55,759 nt of DNA from an archaeon (GTDB lineage: Archaea; Thermoproteota; Thermoprotei_A; Marsarchaeales; Marsarchaeaceae): positions 1 to 55,759 of the forward strand of contig JAKAWJ010000010.1 in NCBI GenBank assembly GCA_021817005.1. Reading direction: 5' to 3'. The number at the start of each line of letters is the position of its first letter. The stretch's first letter is position 1. Under the pieces are notes generated by a model. The model was not told where the DNA came from. It was given only the letters and a program-made list of their open reading frames with translations, and did not search any database. The translations under genes were made by a program, and so were the position numbers. Of the stretch, positions 8,184 to 17,137 are shown one piece after another.

Positions 8184-8442
8184 GGGTGATAGAACTTTGG
8201 AGAAAGACGGTACAGGCGAGTTAGATACAAAGCGCATAGATACGAGAGGGATGGTATGCCCTTATCCTTCCTTTGAGGCTGTGCGCGCGCTATCGGCTGC
8301 CCGTGCCGGTGAGCAGATTGAGATTCTTACCGATAACGAAGAATCTGCCATGAAGTCGGTTCCTACTGTGCTTAGCGTAAGGAATGTCAAGTGTCAAGTG
8401 GAAGCCAAGGAAGGATACTGGGTAATTCGCTTTTCGAAGTAA
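8176..8442 (+). CDS. TusA-like sulfur carrier protein
   Basis: The 88-residue protein shows the TusA/SirA pattern DTRGMVCPYPSFEA with the CPxP motif at residues 28-31; Cys28 would carry the persulfide. A single small alpha-beta domain follows (EQIEILTDNEESAMKSVP). TTG 8176 overlaps the DsrE-like stop. In known systems such carriers feed sulfur to tRNA thiolation, molybdopterin or sulfur-oxidation enzymes; here the neighbours are cysteine synthesis and a regulator, so the final acceptor is open. Confidence 0.87.
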   Translation: MSEGDRTLEKDGTGELDTKRIDTRGMVCPYPSFEAVRALSAARAGEQIEILTDNEESAMKSVPTVLSVRNVKCQVEAKEGYWVIRFSK

Positions 8443-8472
8443 TACAGGCGCGTAAATCTCTTGAACAAAGTA

Positions 8473-9714
8473 TCACACTTTTCTAAAAACAAAGAGGGTC
8501 TGATCACCGAGCAGGTTCATAGGAAACCTGTGCGCCACCGACACCTCTAGTTTTTCGAGGATCGACCTGAGTCTCCCTAGCCCGAGATAGTAATCACTCA
8601 AATACGCGGGAGGTATAATCGCCGGAAGAGCGAGGCGCTTTATCAATTTGAGCCTTCCTTCGAAGAAGCGCTCGAATACGCTTGGAGGGTAGTAGTATGC
8701 AGGGATATCCTTGCCACCCACAGACACCATCTGAGGCTGATGCCTTCTCGGGCTGGTTTTACGAGGCTGTATCGCCGCAAGGTGCGTCACAAACTCTGAG
8801 GCGCAGAGAGTGTTTCTCACAGAGCAAATAAAGTAGCCCCTCTCGTTCAGAACATCGTCCAGGCCGGATACGAACTTTGCTATTGCGGGTTCACAGTTTA
8901 GAGCTCCATTAAGTGAGTAGACAAGGTCGAAGCCACTGCCACCCGTGGAGTCCAGTATCATCCGTATGTCTGACGCTCTGAGCCGTTTTGGTATGATTTT
9001 GGAGTCGAGTCGCTTGGCATGCAGCTTGAGCTCGAGCAGCCTCAGCATCTCTTCCGAAACGTCTGTCGCCACAATTCGGCTTACGTACTTTGAGATCTTG
9101 ATCGCTTCCTCGCCAGTGCCGCATCCAATTTCCAAAAGATTATCTGGCGGCCTTGACCTCATTACTACTTCTGCTATCGAGACTTTCCTTATCCATGAAT
9201 TGATATAATTATTGCCGATAGTAAAGTCGTATTCCTCTGCGGCGGAGTCAAAGGCACTTGAGACGCTTTCCATGTAGTCTGAGTTTCCCCTAATCCACTC
9301 TTTGTAACTTAGTCTTGCGTCCTGTTCGCCAGAGGCATAACCCCTCAAAATTGGAGGGCCCTGGGGGGCTAGCTTCAAACAAACGGGATCACGGCCGTAG
9401 TACTTTGAGACCAGCTGTTTTTGAAAGGTTTTAAGAAAAATATCTAACGCTATCCTCGCTGTTTTTGCGTCTGCTTTTTCGGGAGTTACAGTATAGAAAT
9501 ATTTTCCGAGTCTGACCCGGCAGACTCCTGCGGCCAGTGCGTTCTTTACCCAATCGCTTTCCTCAGTCGGAGCAAGGACGTGAAACGTCTTTTCCCACGT
9601 GACATACCTCAGACGAACCACGTGAGGCTGTTTGGTTATTCTTCCCTTCGTAATAAGGGTCAAGAACCCCGTGGTGACATGAACCGGAACGACCGAGGAT
9701 TGTTCAATATGCAA
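8473..9714 (-). CDS. Fusion: flavin/F420-type split-barrel domain plus class I methyltransferase
   Basis: Residues about 1-110 resemble the deazaflavin-dependent nitroreductase/PNPOx-like fold (FLTLITKGRITKQPHVVRL then an RYV strand), a fold that binds flavin or F420. Residues about 165-410 form a SAM-dependent methyltransferase with motif I LLEIGCGTGEEAI near residue 196 and a following acidic strand (IVATDVSEEML). TTG 9714 is about 28 bases from a TATATT-type box on the minus strand. The gene is divergent from another methyltransferase. The substrate is unknown, and the first domain could simply be a substrate-binding or structural module. Confidence 0.72.
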   Translation of the reverse strand: MHIEQSSVVPVHVTTGFLTLITKGRITKQPHVVRLRYVTWEKTFHVLAPTEESDWVKNALAAGVCRVRLGKYFYTVTPEKADAKTARIALDIFLKTFQKQLVSKYYGRDPVCLKLAPQGPPILRGYASGEQDARLSYKEWIRGNSDYMESVSSAFDSAAEEYDFTIGNNYINSWIRKVSIAEVVMRSRPPDNLLEIGCGTGEEAIKISKYVSRIVATDVSEEMLRLLELKLHAKRLDSKIIPKRLRASDIRMILDSTGGSGFDLVYSLNGALNCEPAIAKFVSGLDDVLNERGYFICSVRNTLCASEFVTHLAAIQPRKTSPRRHQPQMVSVGGKDIPAYYYPPSVFERFFEGRLKLIKRLALPAIIPPAYLSDYYLGLGRLRSILEKLEVSVAHRFPMNLLGDQTLFVFRKV

Positions 9715-9740
9715 TATTACCCAATATCTGTAGGTAATAT
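9714..9740. promoter_or_regulatory. Inverted repeat between divergent methyltransferase genes
   Basis: ATATTACC (9714-9721) and GGTAATAT (9733-9740) form a perfect 8-base inverted repeat with an 11-base spacer. The left arm touches the start codon of the minus-strand gene, and the right arm overlaps the AT-rich TATA region used in both directions. It is a candidate operator. Confidence 0.45.
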
Positions 9741-9752
9741 AATACTATAACC

Positions 9753-10604
9753 TTGACTCTATTGACACCTTTGGATTCGATATCCTGCAAGTTTCCGAGC
9801 AAGCTTAATGTTTCTAAAGAAAGAACCGTGCCGATGCACCGGCACATCGCTCGTCGCTATGCTTCCCGTAAGGTGGGCCGAATTGCCGCGCAAAGTCGCG
9901 AGCTCCGAACGGTGGGAGTGCCAGATTATGAGCGATATGACTACAGCAAGCGATGGCGCCATCTAGAGCTTGCTGACTCGGCAGAGAAGGAAACAATAAG
10001 AAGAATGCTCTGGACGTCGGGAAGGTGTCTAGAGCTCGGAGGGGGTTATGGGAGAATCACCTCACTCCTTGAAGAAATATATGATGAAACTCTGATGATG
10101 GATCTTTCTCAGCTGAATCTTCGAATAGCTCAGAGCAGGTTGGACAAGGCTGGGCTATTGCGTGGAGATATCAGGAGAATACCGTTCAGAAACGATACCT
10201 TTGATTGCGCGGTGTGCATCAGGGTGCTGCATCACTATCCTAACCCCTTGCCAGTTCTGCAGGAAATTAGCAGAGTAGTAAGACGACGTGGACAAGTGTT
10301 GCTCGGAGTTCCGAATGACAAATCCATCCACAACAGGTTGTTCAACAGCGCAGAAGAGACGTGGGTCGACGAACACGGTCACATCATATCAAACCTTGGC
10401 TCTCGGGCGATCAAGGGCATTCCGCTTGTAGAGACTGTGAGAAAGGGTACGGGACTGTTCGATAACAATATCGGACGTGCTCTCAGGAGACTCAGATTTC
10501 TGAGCCATCTCGATGTATATAGCTCTGGAATGTTGGCTCTGAAATCCCTGGTCTTTATTAGCTACAGAAATGAGAAACCCGAAGATAATGCTGATCGACT
10601 TTAG
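9753..10604 (+). CDS. Class I SAM-dependent methyltransferase
   Basis: Motif I is CLELGGGYGRIT, followed by MMDLSQLNLRIAQ, GDIRRIPFRNDTFDCAVC and LHHYPNPLPVLQEISRVV, the usual UbiE/Methyltransf_11 order. The C-terminal third (from about residue 190) is basic and not recognised. The frame opens at TTG 9753, but the TATA-like stretch ends near 9749. TTG 9762 or 9771, or ATG 9834, would fit a leaderless transcript better. The substrate is unknown; glycosyltransferase and membrane glycan genes downstream make a cell-surface glycan or lipid a possibility. Confidence 0.8.
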   Translation: MTLLTPLDSISCKFPSKLNVSKERTVPMHRHIARRYASRKVGRIAAQSRELRTVGVPDYERYDYSKRWRHLELADSAEKETIRRMLWTSGRCLELGGGYGRITSLLEEIYDETLMMDLSQLNLRIAQSRLDKAGLLRGDIRRIPFRNDTFDCAVCIRVLHHYPNPLPVLQEISRVVRRRGQVLLGVPNDKSIHNRLFNSAEETWVDEHGHIISNLGSRAIKGIPLVETVRKGTGLFDNNIGRALRRLRFLSHLDVYSSGMLALKSLVFISYRNEKPEDNADRL

Positions 10605-10835
10605 GGCAGGGCGGCCACTTACGGCACTGCAGAGACGGTTTTGCCAAGGCCCAACCGTCCTCCTAGCATTTTTCGATTCCCTATCTGTTTTCCAAGCAGG
10701 TTTGTAACTTACCCAGCTCCTAACTCGGTTTACCGTATAATCCGCGCGCTCGAGATTCAATGCTCGAATGTCAATCTGCCTCATCCTCTTACCTTATTTA
10801 GTTAGGACTGCTTCACGGGAGGGAAGTAAGCATTT

Positions 10836-11762
10836 CTAAGAGAGTGTGCGATTGTGCTCGTCCTCCACGAGGGCCTTGATCAGACCGTCGGTGAGCCTCG
10901 CAAGAAGTTTCCACCTGCGTGGCCCGCCTCTCAAAAAGTAGGCGAGTGAATTAGGCAGGACAAATCTTGCTGACTGAATGGCCGCCTTGAGTTTGAAAAA
11001 TCGCTCTTCCGAATGAATAAGTTTCATAAGAGTGAACCAGTCTTTTACTTCGTAATAGACTCTTTCCGGGTCGGCGATTCCATGGGTGGCCCACCAGCCC
11101 ACCCTGCCTGGCGGGTCAACGTCATGGTATATGAACGCGCTTGTGCAGGAGTAGGTGCTCCAGCCCGCCTTTTGCAACCTGATAGCAAGCTCCGCAGAAC
11201 TGTTTACGGCAAGTGTCTCATTGAACCCGCCGACCTCTTCGAGGGCTTTCCTGCGCACTAGAGAAGCGTTTGGTAGGGCATCTGTCCGGATTAACTTACC
11301 TTCAAAATGTTTATTCCGAGGCTGGTTTCTTCCAATAAGATTGTGTTTCCATCTATCTTTCGAAAGCGGCGTAGCGTATACCCACACGAGATTTGGAGAC
11401 CGCCTATAGAGCACGCCCGGGACCAGGGCGCCGATTTTGGGTCTGTGCAACATTTCCCTCAGCAATGGCGTGAAGGTTTCATTGCAAACGATGTTGTCGT
11501 CATCGATAAAATAGACGAATTCTGTAGACGCCATCTTCCAACCTAGGTTTTTTGCACGAGTAATGAGTACTCTCGATGGTATTTTGATATGCTCCACGTT
11601 TAGGTTGGTTCCGACTGGAAGGTCAGTTCTTTTATCGGAGTCGTCCACCACTACAATTTTAGCAAGATGCTCAGGGGCGATCGCGGATATACTCCATAAT
11701 AACGAAGTTACTCGCGACTGTCGGTTGTGGGTTGGAACTATTATTGTAAATTTGGGAAACAA
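10836..11762 (-). CDS. Family 2 glycosyltransferase
   Basis: This 308-residue GT-A enzyme begins FTIIVPTHNRQSRV, has the nucleotide-binding VVVDDSD, and carries the DxD-type metal motif in FVYFIDDDNIVC. The segment VGGFNETL is typical of GT2 enzymes. No membrane helix is evident. It probably transfers a sugar to a glycan or lipid on the cytoplasmic face. The gene stands alone on the minus strand, with 231 bases of apparently non-coding sequence downstream. TTG 11762 is the only reasonable start, because the first strand (FPKFTIIVP) begins right after it. Confidence 0.85.
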   Translation of the reverse strand: MFPKFTIIVPTHNRQSRVTSLLWSISAIAPEHLAKIVVVDDSDKRTDLPVGTNLNVEHIKIPSRVLITRAKNLGWKMASTEFVYFIDDDNIVCNETFTPLLREMLHRPKIGALVPGVLYRRSPNLVWVYATPLSKDRWKHNLIGRNQPRNKHFEGKLIRTDALPNASLVRRKALEEVGGFNETLAVNSSAELAIRLQKAGWSTYSCTSAFIYHDVDPPGRVGWWATHGIADPERVYYEVKDWFTLMKLIHSEERFFKLKAAIQSARFVLPNSLAYFLRGGPRRWKLLARLTDGLIKALVEDEHNRTLS

Positions 11763-12356
11763 ACAAGAATGGCTCCTGTCTCCGGCCTTGGGGTGAAGCG
11801 ATAAAAATTGTTCGGCTATATGAAGTGAATCCTGAGGAAGCTTCCAGAGGATGTAAGCGGAAGTCTCTCGCTCTAACAGAATCAGTCAACAAATCTCTAT
11901 GCAAGTTTATTTCCGTTCAGTTCAATTTCGAGATTAAGTCGCTCAGAGACTCCGGGAGCAATCATTTCTGACACCGGGTCGCAGCGTGACCATTTTCAAA
12001 TAGTACACCCTAGGAAAGATAGTTTCATTTTTCGTGTTAGGGGATAGCTCGCTTAGCAAGTTCTGGTTTAGAATCCGGAAACGCTCAACCGTCGGGATAT
12101 AGGCAGCATCACGCTGCCGACTAATGTCGAGAATCGAATTTGCCCCAAAACGGGCTATATTGGCAGGTTTCGGGTTGGGTTGGGTTGAGATACAAGTGTG
12201 TGCGGAGAAACCTGCTCAGAGGAGAAACGCGCGGATATTTCAATCACCACTTGCTCTATATGTAGGACGGTTATGCCTGACTCAGTGTTGCAGCGATGGG
12301 GTATCTATGGCACCATTTAACGGAAGGCATATATCTCGTAGAGGCGAAGATTAGGA
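11763..12356. other. Intergenic stretch without a supported gene
   Basis: About 590 bases between divergent genes. A 76-codon frame at 12124-12354 is open but shows no protein-like pattern. ATATAT at 12329-12334 lies 25 bases before ATG 12357 and is the likely promoter of the next gene. I see nothing else. Confidence 0.4.
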
Positions 12357-12836
12357 ATGCAGAATGAGAGTGATATGCAAACCTCTGTGCAAAATACTTC
12401 CGCTAAGCCTTCTAGGGGTAGAATTGCGATATCCGCGCTCTTATTCATCGACTTCGTTATCACGGCGGTTATCTTGGTTACGGACAAAAACCTGCAAACG
12501 GATTTTGGCACAACTCCAAAGTATTTCCTCCACTGGGACGCGCTCGCTCTTACTGCGATAGTGGACTTGGTAGGAGGAGTCATCGTGCTCGCGCTAAACG
12601 CGAGAATATTTACGAAGCTTGCTGCTGCCTGGAGCACTTTCATGATTTTGTTTCTTTTAGCAGACGTGGCCACATATCACCTCGTGGGGTTCTCAACCCC
12701 CGGTCAGTTTGCCTCATACCTGTTTGGGATTACAATGTATAGCGGTACAACGGCAGGTTCATACATTCCTGGGCTGTACGACCTGCTGCTCGGATTCTAC
12801 GTAGTCACTGCGGCGTACGCGTTTATTCGGGGCTAG
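12357..12836 (+). CDS. Small membrane protein, four predicted helices
   Basis: The 159-residue protein has a polar N-terminus of about 20 residues, then hydrophobic segments near 23-42, 60-82, 86-108 and 132-155. I do not recognise the family; the layout resembles small DoxX- or DUF-type membrane proteins. ATG 12357 follows an ATATAT box (12329-12334) at the distance expected for a leaderless mRNA. The next gene starts about 40 bases downstream on the same strand, so the two may be co-transcribed. Confidence 0.7.
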   Translation: MQNESDMQTSVQNTSAKPSRGRIAISALLFIDFVITAVILVTDKNLQTDFGTTPKYFLHWDALALTAIVDLVGGVIVLALNARIFTKLAAAWSTFMILFLLADVATYHLVGFSTPGQFASYLFGITMYSGTTAGSYIPGLYDLLLGFYVVTAAYAFIRG

Positions 12837-12878
12837 CAACTCGGGCTCCGAAACCCTGTCATAGCGCAGGTGATACCC

Positions 12879-14012
12879 TTGAAAGTGTGTGTGGTGGGCG
12901 CGGGTGCATGGGGCGCGGCCACAGCTCTTTTTCTGGCTCGGCTGGGCGCGAGTGTCATGCTCCTCGAAGCAACCGGGCACTCCGCTGGCGCTACGGGCTT
13001 TGCCGCGGGAATTCTGACTACGCAGACATGGTATGAAAAGGACTCCACTTTGGTTTCGAGGACTCTCAAGCACATCCGTGACATTGAAACCAGCGTTCCT
13101 CATTCGGTGTTTCGCAGAACTGGAATGATTCGAATAGTTCCTGCCCAAGACAAAGAGCGGCTAAGCCGGCTCGTTGAGCGACAGCGAAGAGCGGGTGAAG
13201 ACGCGAAGATGATTGGAGCTACGGACGCCCGCAGGTTCGCTCCTGAAATAAAGCTAAGAGAAGAAGAAGAAGTAGCCAGCTATTCTCCGCAGGACGGTTA
13301 CGTCTCCCCCACTGATTTGGTGGGCGCCGAGCTCTCCCTCGCAAGGTCGCTCCGCGTCAGGTATGATAGGAGAAGGGTAACTTCCATTACAGAAATCTCC
13401 TCAGGTGTCAAGCTCGAAGCGTCAGGGGCCGAGCTGAAATTTGATGCAGTCGTAGTTACGGCTGGCGTCTGGACCCGAAAACTTGTCCGGGATTACCTTG
13501 ACCTTCCTGTGATTCCGTATAAGACACAACTGGGTCTTGTCACTTACGAAGTCGGTCTTGGCCCTGTCGTTGATGACCAGGCGCTCCATTTCTATTTCAG
13601 GCCGGAGTCAAGCAAGTCGATTGCAGTGGGAGACGGAACTTCCCTAGGGAATTTTGACCCTGACAATTTTGACACTCGTGGCGAAACCGGGTTTCAAACT
13701 GAAGTGTCTCAAAAGTTGCTCTCAAGGTTAGGTAAAGTTGAATCGTCAGAATTCATCACCTCATGGGCCGGACTAGTCGGAGGAACACCCGACAGGCATC
13801 CGCTACTTGGTCCGATAAACGATGCGGGGAATGTGATTGTGGGCTGCGGCGACAACGGCTTCGGGGTGATGCGTTCGCTCGCAATCGGGGAATATCTGGC
13901 GCACGTGGCATGCGGGAGGCAGCCTCCGGTAGACCTCTCTGAGTTTTCGGCGCGGCGGTTTGGGGCCCGTCCGCCCAAATTTGAACCACGAGAAGGATTC
14001 ACCATATACTAG
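12879..14012 (+). CDS. FAD-dependent oxidoreductase of the DAO (D-amino acid oxidase) family
   Basis: The N-terminus KVCVVGAGAWGAATALFLAR is a Rossmann FAD-binding motif (GxGxxG), followed by an acidic residue in LLEATGHSAGATG. The C-terminal FAD motif GCGDNGFGVM near residue 325 and a WAGLVGGTPDRHPLLG segment are those of glycine or sarcosine oxidase-like enzymes. It would oxidise a secondary or primary amine of an amino acid in the cytoplasm. AGGTGA at 12868-12873 supports TTG 12879; GTG 12870, three codons earlier, is the alternative. Length (377 residues) is normal. Confidence 0.86.
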   Translation: MKVCVVGAGAWGAATALFLARLGASVMLLEATGHSAGATGFAAGILTTQTWYEKDSTLVSRTLKHIRDIETSVPHSVFRRTGMIRIVPAQDKERLSRLVERQRRAGEDAKMIGATDARRFAPEIKLREEEEVASYSPQDGYVSPTDLVGAELSLARSLRVRYDRRRVTSITEISSGVKLEASGAELKFDAVVVTAGVWTRKLVRDYLDLPVIPYKTQLGLVTYEVGLGPVVDDQALHFYFRPESSKSIAVGDGTSLGNFDPDNFDTRGETGFQTEVSQKLLSRLGKVESSEFITSWAGLVGGTPDRHPLLGPINDAGNVIVGCGDNGFGVMRSLAIGEYLAHVACGRQPPVDLSEFSARRFGARPPKFEPREGFTIY

Positions 14013-14332
14013 TCAGAGGGTGCCCGGCCCGTTCGGATACCGGCGCCCAATGGATAGCGCACGACCAGAATCAGTTTCGATATCAGAGAAATACCTCTGA
14101 ATAGTTTATCAAGAGCCTGTAGGAAGAGCGTGCGCTTTAGTCATGGGAGGCCATCTGGGTCGGAGTAGCTGTGGCAAAAGAAAAAATACGATTGTGCTAG
14201 GTCCCGCCTCCGAGCAGGTCAATTCTGTCAGATTGCAAGTTTCGTGAGCCTGCTGACGCCGCTGGTGGCAAATTCTGCCATATAGCTACCAAGTTAAAAA
14301 TAACGCATTCAGGGATGACCCCTGAGCGCGCA
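14013..14332. other. Intergenic stretch without a supported gene
   Basis: This 320-base gap lies between convergent genes. It contains only a 33-codon frame from ATG 14143 with no recognisable features, and an A-rich run near 14175. I see no RNA gene. Confidence 0.35.
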
Positions 14333-15481
14333 TCAGTTCGAGGTCTCCAATTGAATCCGAAGTATTTTCTTTGAGAAAGCGGGGTAACGGTCCAGAAGTT
14401 CCCTTGCAAAGTATACGATTTCGGTGGCCAGAAGTGCATAGAAAATGAGCCATTCATAATCCCAGAAGACGAACGAGCCCCCTCCGCCGGGCGCCAGAAT
14501 ATATCCCTGCAGTACGAATGAAACATATTCTAGCAGCACCACATGATACAGTATAAACGGAACCACCAGAAATATAATCGAATAAATTAATCCCCTTATC
14601 AGCTTGTGTTTAGTGTGCCCTTTGGCTACAATGTAGACGAACAGGGGTAGCGCCATAAGTGCGAACCTGGGGTCAAAAGACGAAAGCAGTAGCATAGGTA
14701 GCGATAAGTCTGGTCTTTCCTTGGCAAGCACGAGCGCGGCAAGAATTAGAGCAAGTTCGAGAACCTTGGACTGTCCAAGCATCCACTGCCACCGGTATGC
14801 TCCTCCCACTTTCATCACGCCAGAGTAGACTGGAAATAGCCGGGGCACATGAGCTATTGGCACACCCGCTGTGAATACGAAAATGGTCACAGAAGCGAGG
14901 GTCAGGAGTACCCGCGCCCAGCGCCTCTTTTCCGTGAGCGCTTTGACTGCGACAATGGGAAAAACGGCGAGCGCCGCAAAGAAAGGGGCATACTCCAGAA
15001 CTTGAGGCCAAATGTCAATTCCCACGTATCTACTGTCGAACGGTTCGAGCATTACCATTTCTACCACGAAGGCAGTGGCCAGGTACCCGAGTTCGCTCTT
15101 GGGCTCGAGTAATTTGTAGACTAGGTAGGCCATTACGGGCATAAGGCAGAGCTGAAACAGAGCAAACACCTTCTCGGAGGTGGGAAATGACAAAGTTGAG
15201 AATGGAAGGACGAAGAGCACAAACCAAGGGGGATAGACGAAGCCCTGAGCGTTGGGCACTGGAAAGTTCTGTATGGAGCTTCGAAAATAAAGATGCATGG
15301 GGCTGAACAGGAAATTATAGGCAGCCGTATAGTACGCTGAATAATCTGCGGCTAAGCCGGGACTTTCCACCCAGTTTAACTGCGCCTTTATCATCGGTGT
15401 GTAAGAGAGAAAGGCTATCGCGGTCAGGAATGCAGTGAGGATTATGACCTGCAGTTTCAGTTCTTCCTCGTGACTCTGCAT
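14333..15481 (-). CDS. Multi-spanning membrane protein, GT87/DUF2029-like
   Basis: This protein (382 residues from ATG 15481) has about nine to ten hydrophobic segments. An acidic/aromatic stretch after helix 1 (AADYSAYYTAAYNFL) and the extracellular-loop motif QGFVYPPWFVLFVLPF are typical of GT87-type polyprenyl-phosphate-sugar mannosyltransferases (GT-C fold). The longer frame begins at TTG 15505, but AATATTTAAA at 15506-15515 is centred 29 bases before ATG 15481, so ATG 15481 is the probable leaderless start. It would act on lipid-linked sugars at the membrane; the exact activity is not shown. Confidence 0.72.
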   Translation of the reverse strand: MQSHEEELKLQVIILTAFLTAIAFLSYTPMIKAQLNWVESPGLAADYSAYYTAAYNFLFSPMHLYFRSSIQNFPVPNAQGFVYPPWFVLFVLPFSTLSFPTSEKVFALFQLCLMPVMAYLVYKLLEPKSELGYLATAFVVEMVMLEPFDSRYVGIDIWPQVLEYAPFFAALAVFPIVAVKALTEKRRWARVLLTLASVTIFVFTAGVPIAHVPRLFPVYSGVMKVGGAYRWQWMLGQSKVLELALILAALVLAKERPDLSLPMLLLSSFDPRFALMALPLFVYIVAKGHTKHKLIRGLIYSIIFLVVPFILYHVVLLEYVSFVLQGYILAPGGGGSFVFWDYEWLIFYALLATEIVYFARELLDRYPAFSKKILRIQLETSN

Positions 15482-15505
15482 CCTGAGTGAAGGCTTCCTT
15501 GCCAA

Positions 15506-15515
15506 AATATTTAAA
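15506..15515 (-). promoter_or_regulatory. TATA-like box for the GT87-like gene
   Basis: The AATATTTAAA stretch is centred about 29 bases upstream of ATG 15481 on the minus strand, and this is the basis for the revised start. Confidence 0.5.
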
Positions 15516-15658
15516 GCATTTTGCGCACTCGAGGCGTGAGCCTGCTCTACTCGCGTAGAGAATGCGTACTGAATACAATATGGGGCGCTCTCGTTTCCGC
15601 TTAGGTAGCAAATGCATAGAATTTATAGAGATGCCGGAAAGACCCACCTGAATTCCAA

Positions 15659-17086
15659 ATGGTTAAGCGAAAGCCCGGCGCACTGAGCACTGCTGCAGTG
15701 GTCGGCATTGTAGTTGTGATCTTGGTGGCCATAGTCGCCGGGGTCTACCTGTTTGCCCCGCGAAGCAGCTCGAAGGCGACGAAGCTAACACTCGTCACTT
15801 TTAGTGATCCAGCTAATGCTTGGATGAGCTGGGCGGCCAAGCAGTTCGAGAAGACTCATCCCAACGTGAACATAACAATTGAGCCTCTTTCCTTCGGCTC
15901 CTATATAGCGGACGAAGTGAGCGCAGAGCAAACTCATTCGAGCCAGTATGACATACTCGGGTTCACTTCAACCACCGCACTTTCGGTCGCGCCCTACTTG
16001 TTGAATCTGAACACCTTCTTTAAGATAAACACTACAGACATCCCGCAGTATCAGCTCTCGTTTGGGGGTCTCTACCGCAATGCGACAACTGGAGCTACTG
16101 AGACAATAGGAGCACCCTACGACTCCGCGACCTTTGCCATGTTTTACAGGACGGATATATTCAACACGAGCAGTCCCTTGGGCCAGCAATTCTACAGCGA
16201 GTATCACGTGCAATTCAACCCCGCGGCCTGGACTAACTGGACCGAGGTTGTCTGGGCAGACCAGTTTCTGGTCAACCAGACCCACACCGTAGAATACGGC
16301 TTCCTGACCGACGCCTCTCTTTCACACGACATTATCGACACATTTCCGGCAATCTATGGCTGGTACTATATGCACAATCAGTCGCTAAACGGCGGCACGA
16401 AGGGCGGCATCACGAACTACAACATTATGTTCGAGGGCACCGCAGGCTCTAACGGGATACCTCTACCCTCATTCAACAGCACAGCCGGTCTTCAGGCCCT
16501 TCAGATAATGCGTGAGCTTGTCCAGTATGACCCCCAGCCCTTTGGCAGCTCGGTGAATTACGGCACGATTGGTAGCTACTTCGCAAACGGCACTGCAGCC
16601 GGTGCAATCATGTTCACGCCGGAGAACCCTGCGCTTGTTGCCTCAAGTTCGAAGGTGAACGGCAAATACGCGATTGCAGCACTTCCGGGTAACTACTCTG
16701 AGACTGGAACAGACTTTCTGGGGGTTAGCAAGTACTCAACGCACCAGGCCCTCGCTGCAGAGTTCATCCAGTATCTGCTCCAGCCCAGCGTGAACGCGCA
16801 GCTCTACTACCAGACTGGCGAGTTTCCGATTTCTGCGCAGGCGGTCAACCTGATTTCCGCAAACGCTTCGGTATCTGCCTGGCAAAAGGGGATAATCAGG
16901 GACGTGTTTGAAACTGCGGCTGTCGCCTGGGCAAATCCACCTAACATTCCGCCTACAGCTGCGCACCTTATTCCAGACTTTAATACGCCGGTGTACGACT
17001 ATTTGACTGGTAACAACGGTTCCAGCGCCGCTGCGATGCAGGCCCTGAATCAGGCCGCGGCAGCCTGGGTGAAGGATGCCAGCTGA
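15659..17086 (+). CDS. Sugar ABC transporter substrate-binding protein (SBP family 1)
   Basis: The 475-residue protein has an N-terminal signal anchor (about residues 12-32) without a Cys lipobox, so it is probably held in the membrane by that helix. The mature part starts KLTLVTFSDPANAWMSW, then KQFEKTHPNVNITIE, a classic family 1 opening. Many Asn-x-Ser/Thr sites fit a glycosylated archaeal exoprotein. It would bind a mono- or oligosaccharide. ATTTATA at about 15621-15627 may be the promoter. The MalK-like ATPase and fused permease follow on the same strand. Confidence 0.88.
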   Translation: MVKRKPGALSTAAVVGIVVVILVAIVAGVYLFAPRSSSKATKLTLVTFSDPANAWMSWAAKQFEKTHPNVNITIEPLSFGSYIADEVSAEQTHSSQYDILGFTSTTALSVAPYLLNLNTFFKINTTDIPQYQLSFGGLYRNATTGATETIGAPYDSATFAMFYRTDIFNTSSPLGQQFYSEYHVQFNPAAWTNWTEVVWADQFLVNQTHTVEYGFLTDASLSHDIIDTFPAIYGWYYMHNQSLNGGTKGGITNYNIMFEGTAGSNGIPLPSFNSTAGLQALQIMRELVQYDPQPFGSSVNYGTIGSYFANGTAAGAIMFTPENPALVASSSKVNGKYAIAALPGNYSETGTDFLGVSKYSTHQALAAEFIQYLLQPSVNAQLYYQTGEFPISAQAVNLISANASVSAWQKGIIRDVFETAAVAWANPPNIPPTAAHLIPDFNTPVYDYLTGNNGSSAAAMQALNQAAAAWVKDAS

Positions 17087-17107
17087 GCCATCGCGGGCCC
17101 AGCTTCC

Positions 17108-17124
17108 CTACCTTTTTCCTTTTA
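17108..17124 (+). terminator. T-rich tract between the binding protein and ATPase genes
   Basis: A run of five T and a run of four T at 17113-17123 lie between the stop of the binding protein and the ATG of the ATPase. Archaeal RNA polymerase stops at such tracts. Partial termination here would raise the amount of binding protein over the membrane parts; this is inference. Confidence 0.35.
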
Positions 17125-17137
17125 CGGTCTCCAGCAA

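Noticed and set aside
10389-10784. 131-codon minus-strand frame
   Set aside because: Half of it is antisense to the methyltransferase and the rest is not protein-like.
10605-10835. Possible tRNA or other RNA gene
   Set aside because: No T-loop, anticodon arm or acceptor pairing was found here or in the other gaps.
12124-12354. 76-codon plus-strand frame before the small membrane protein
   Set aside because: Low-complexity, no hydrophobic or helical pattern, and it overlaps the promoter of the next gene.
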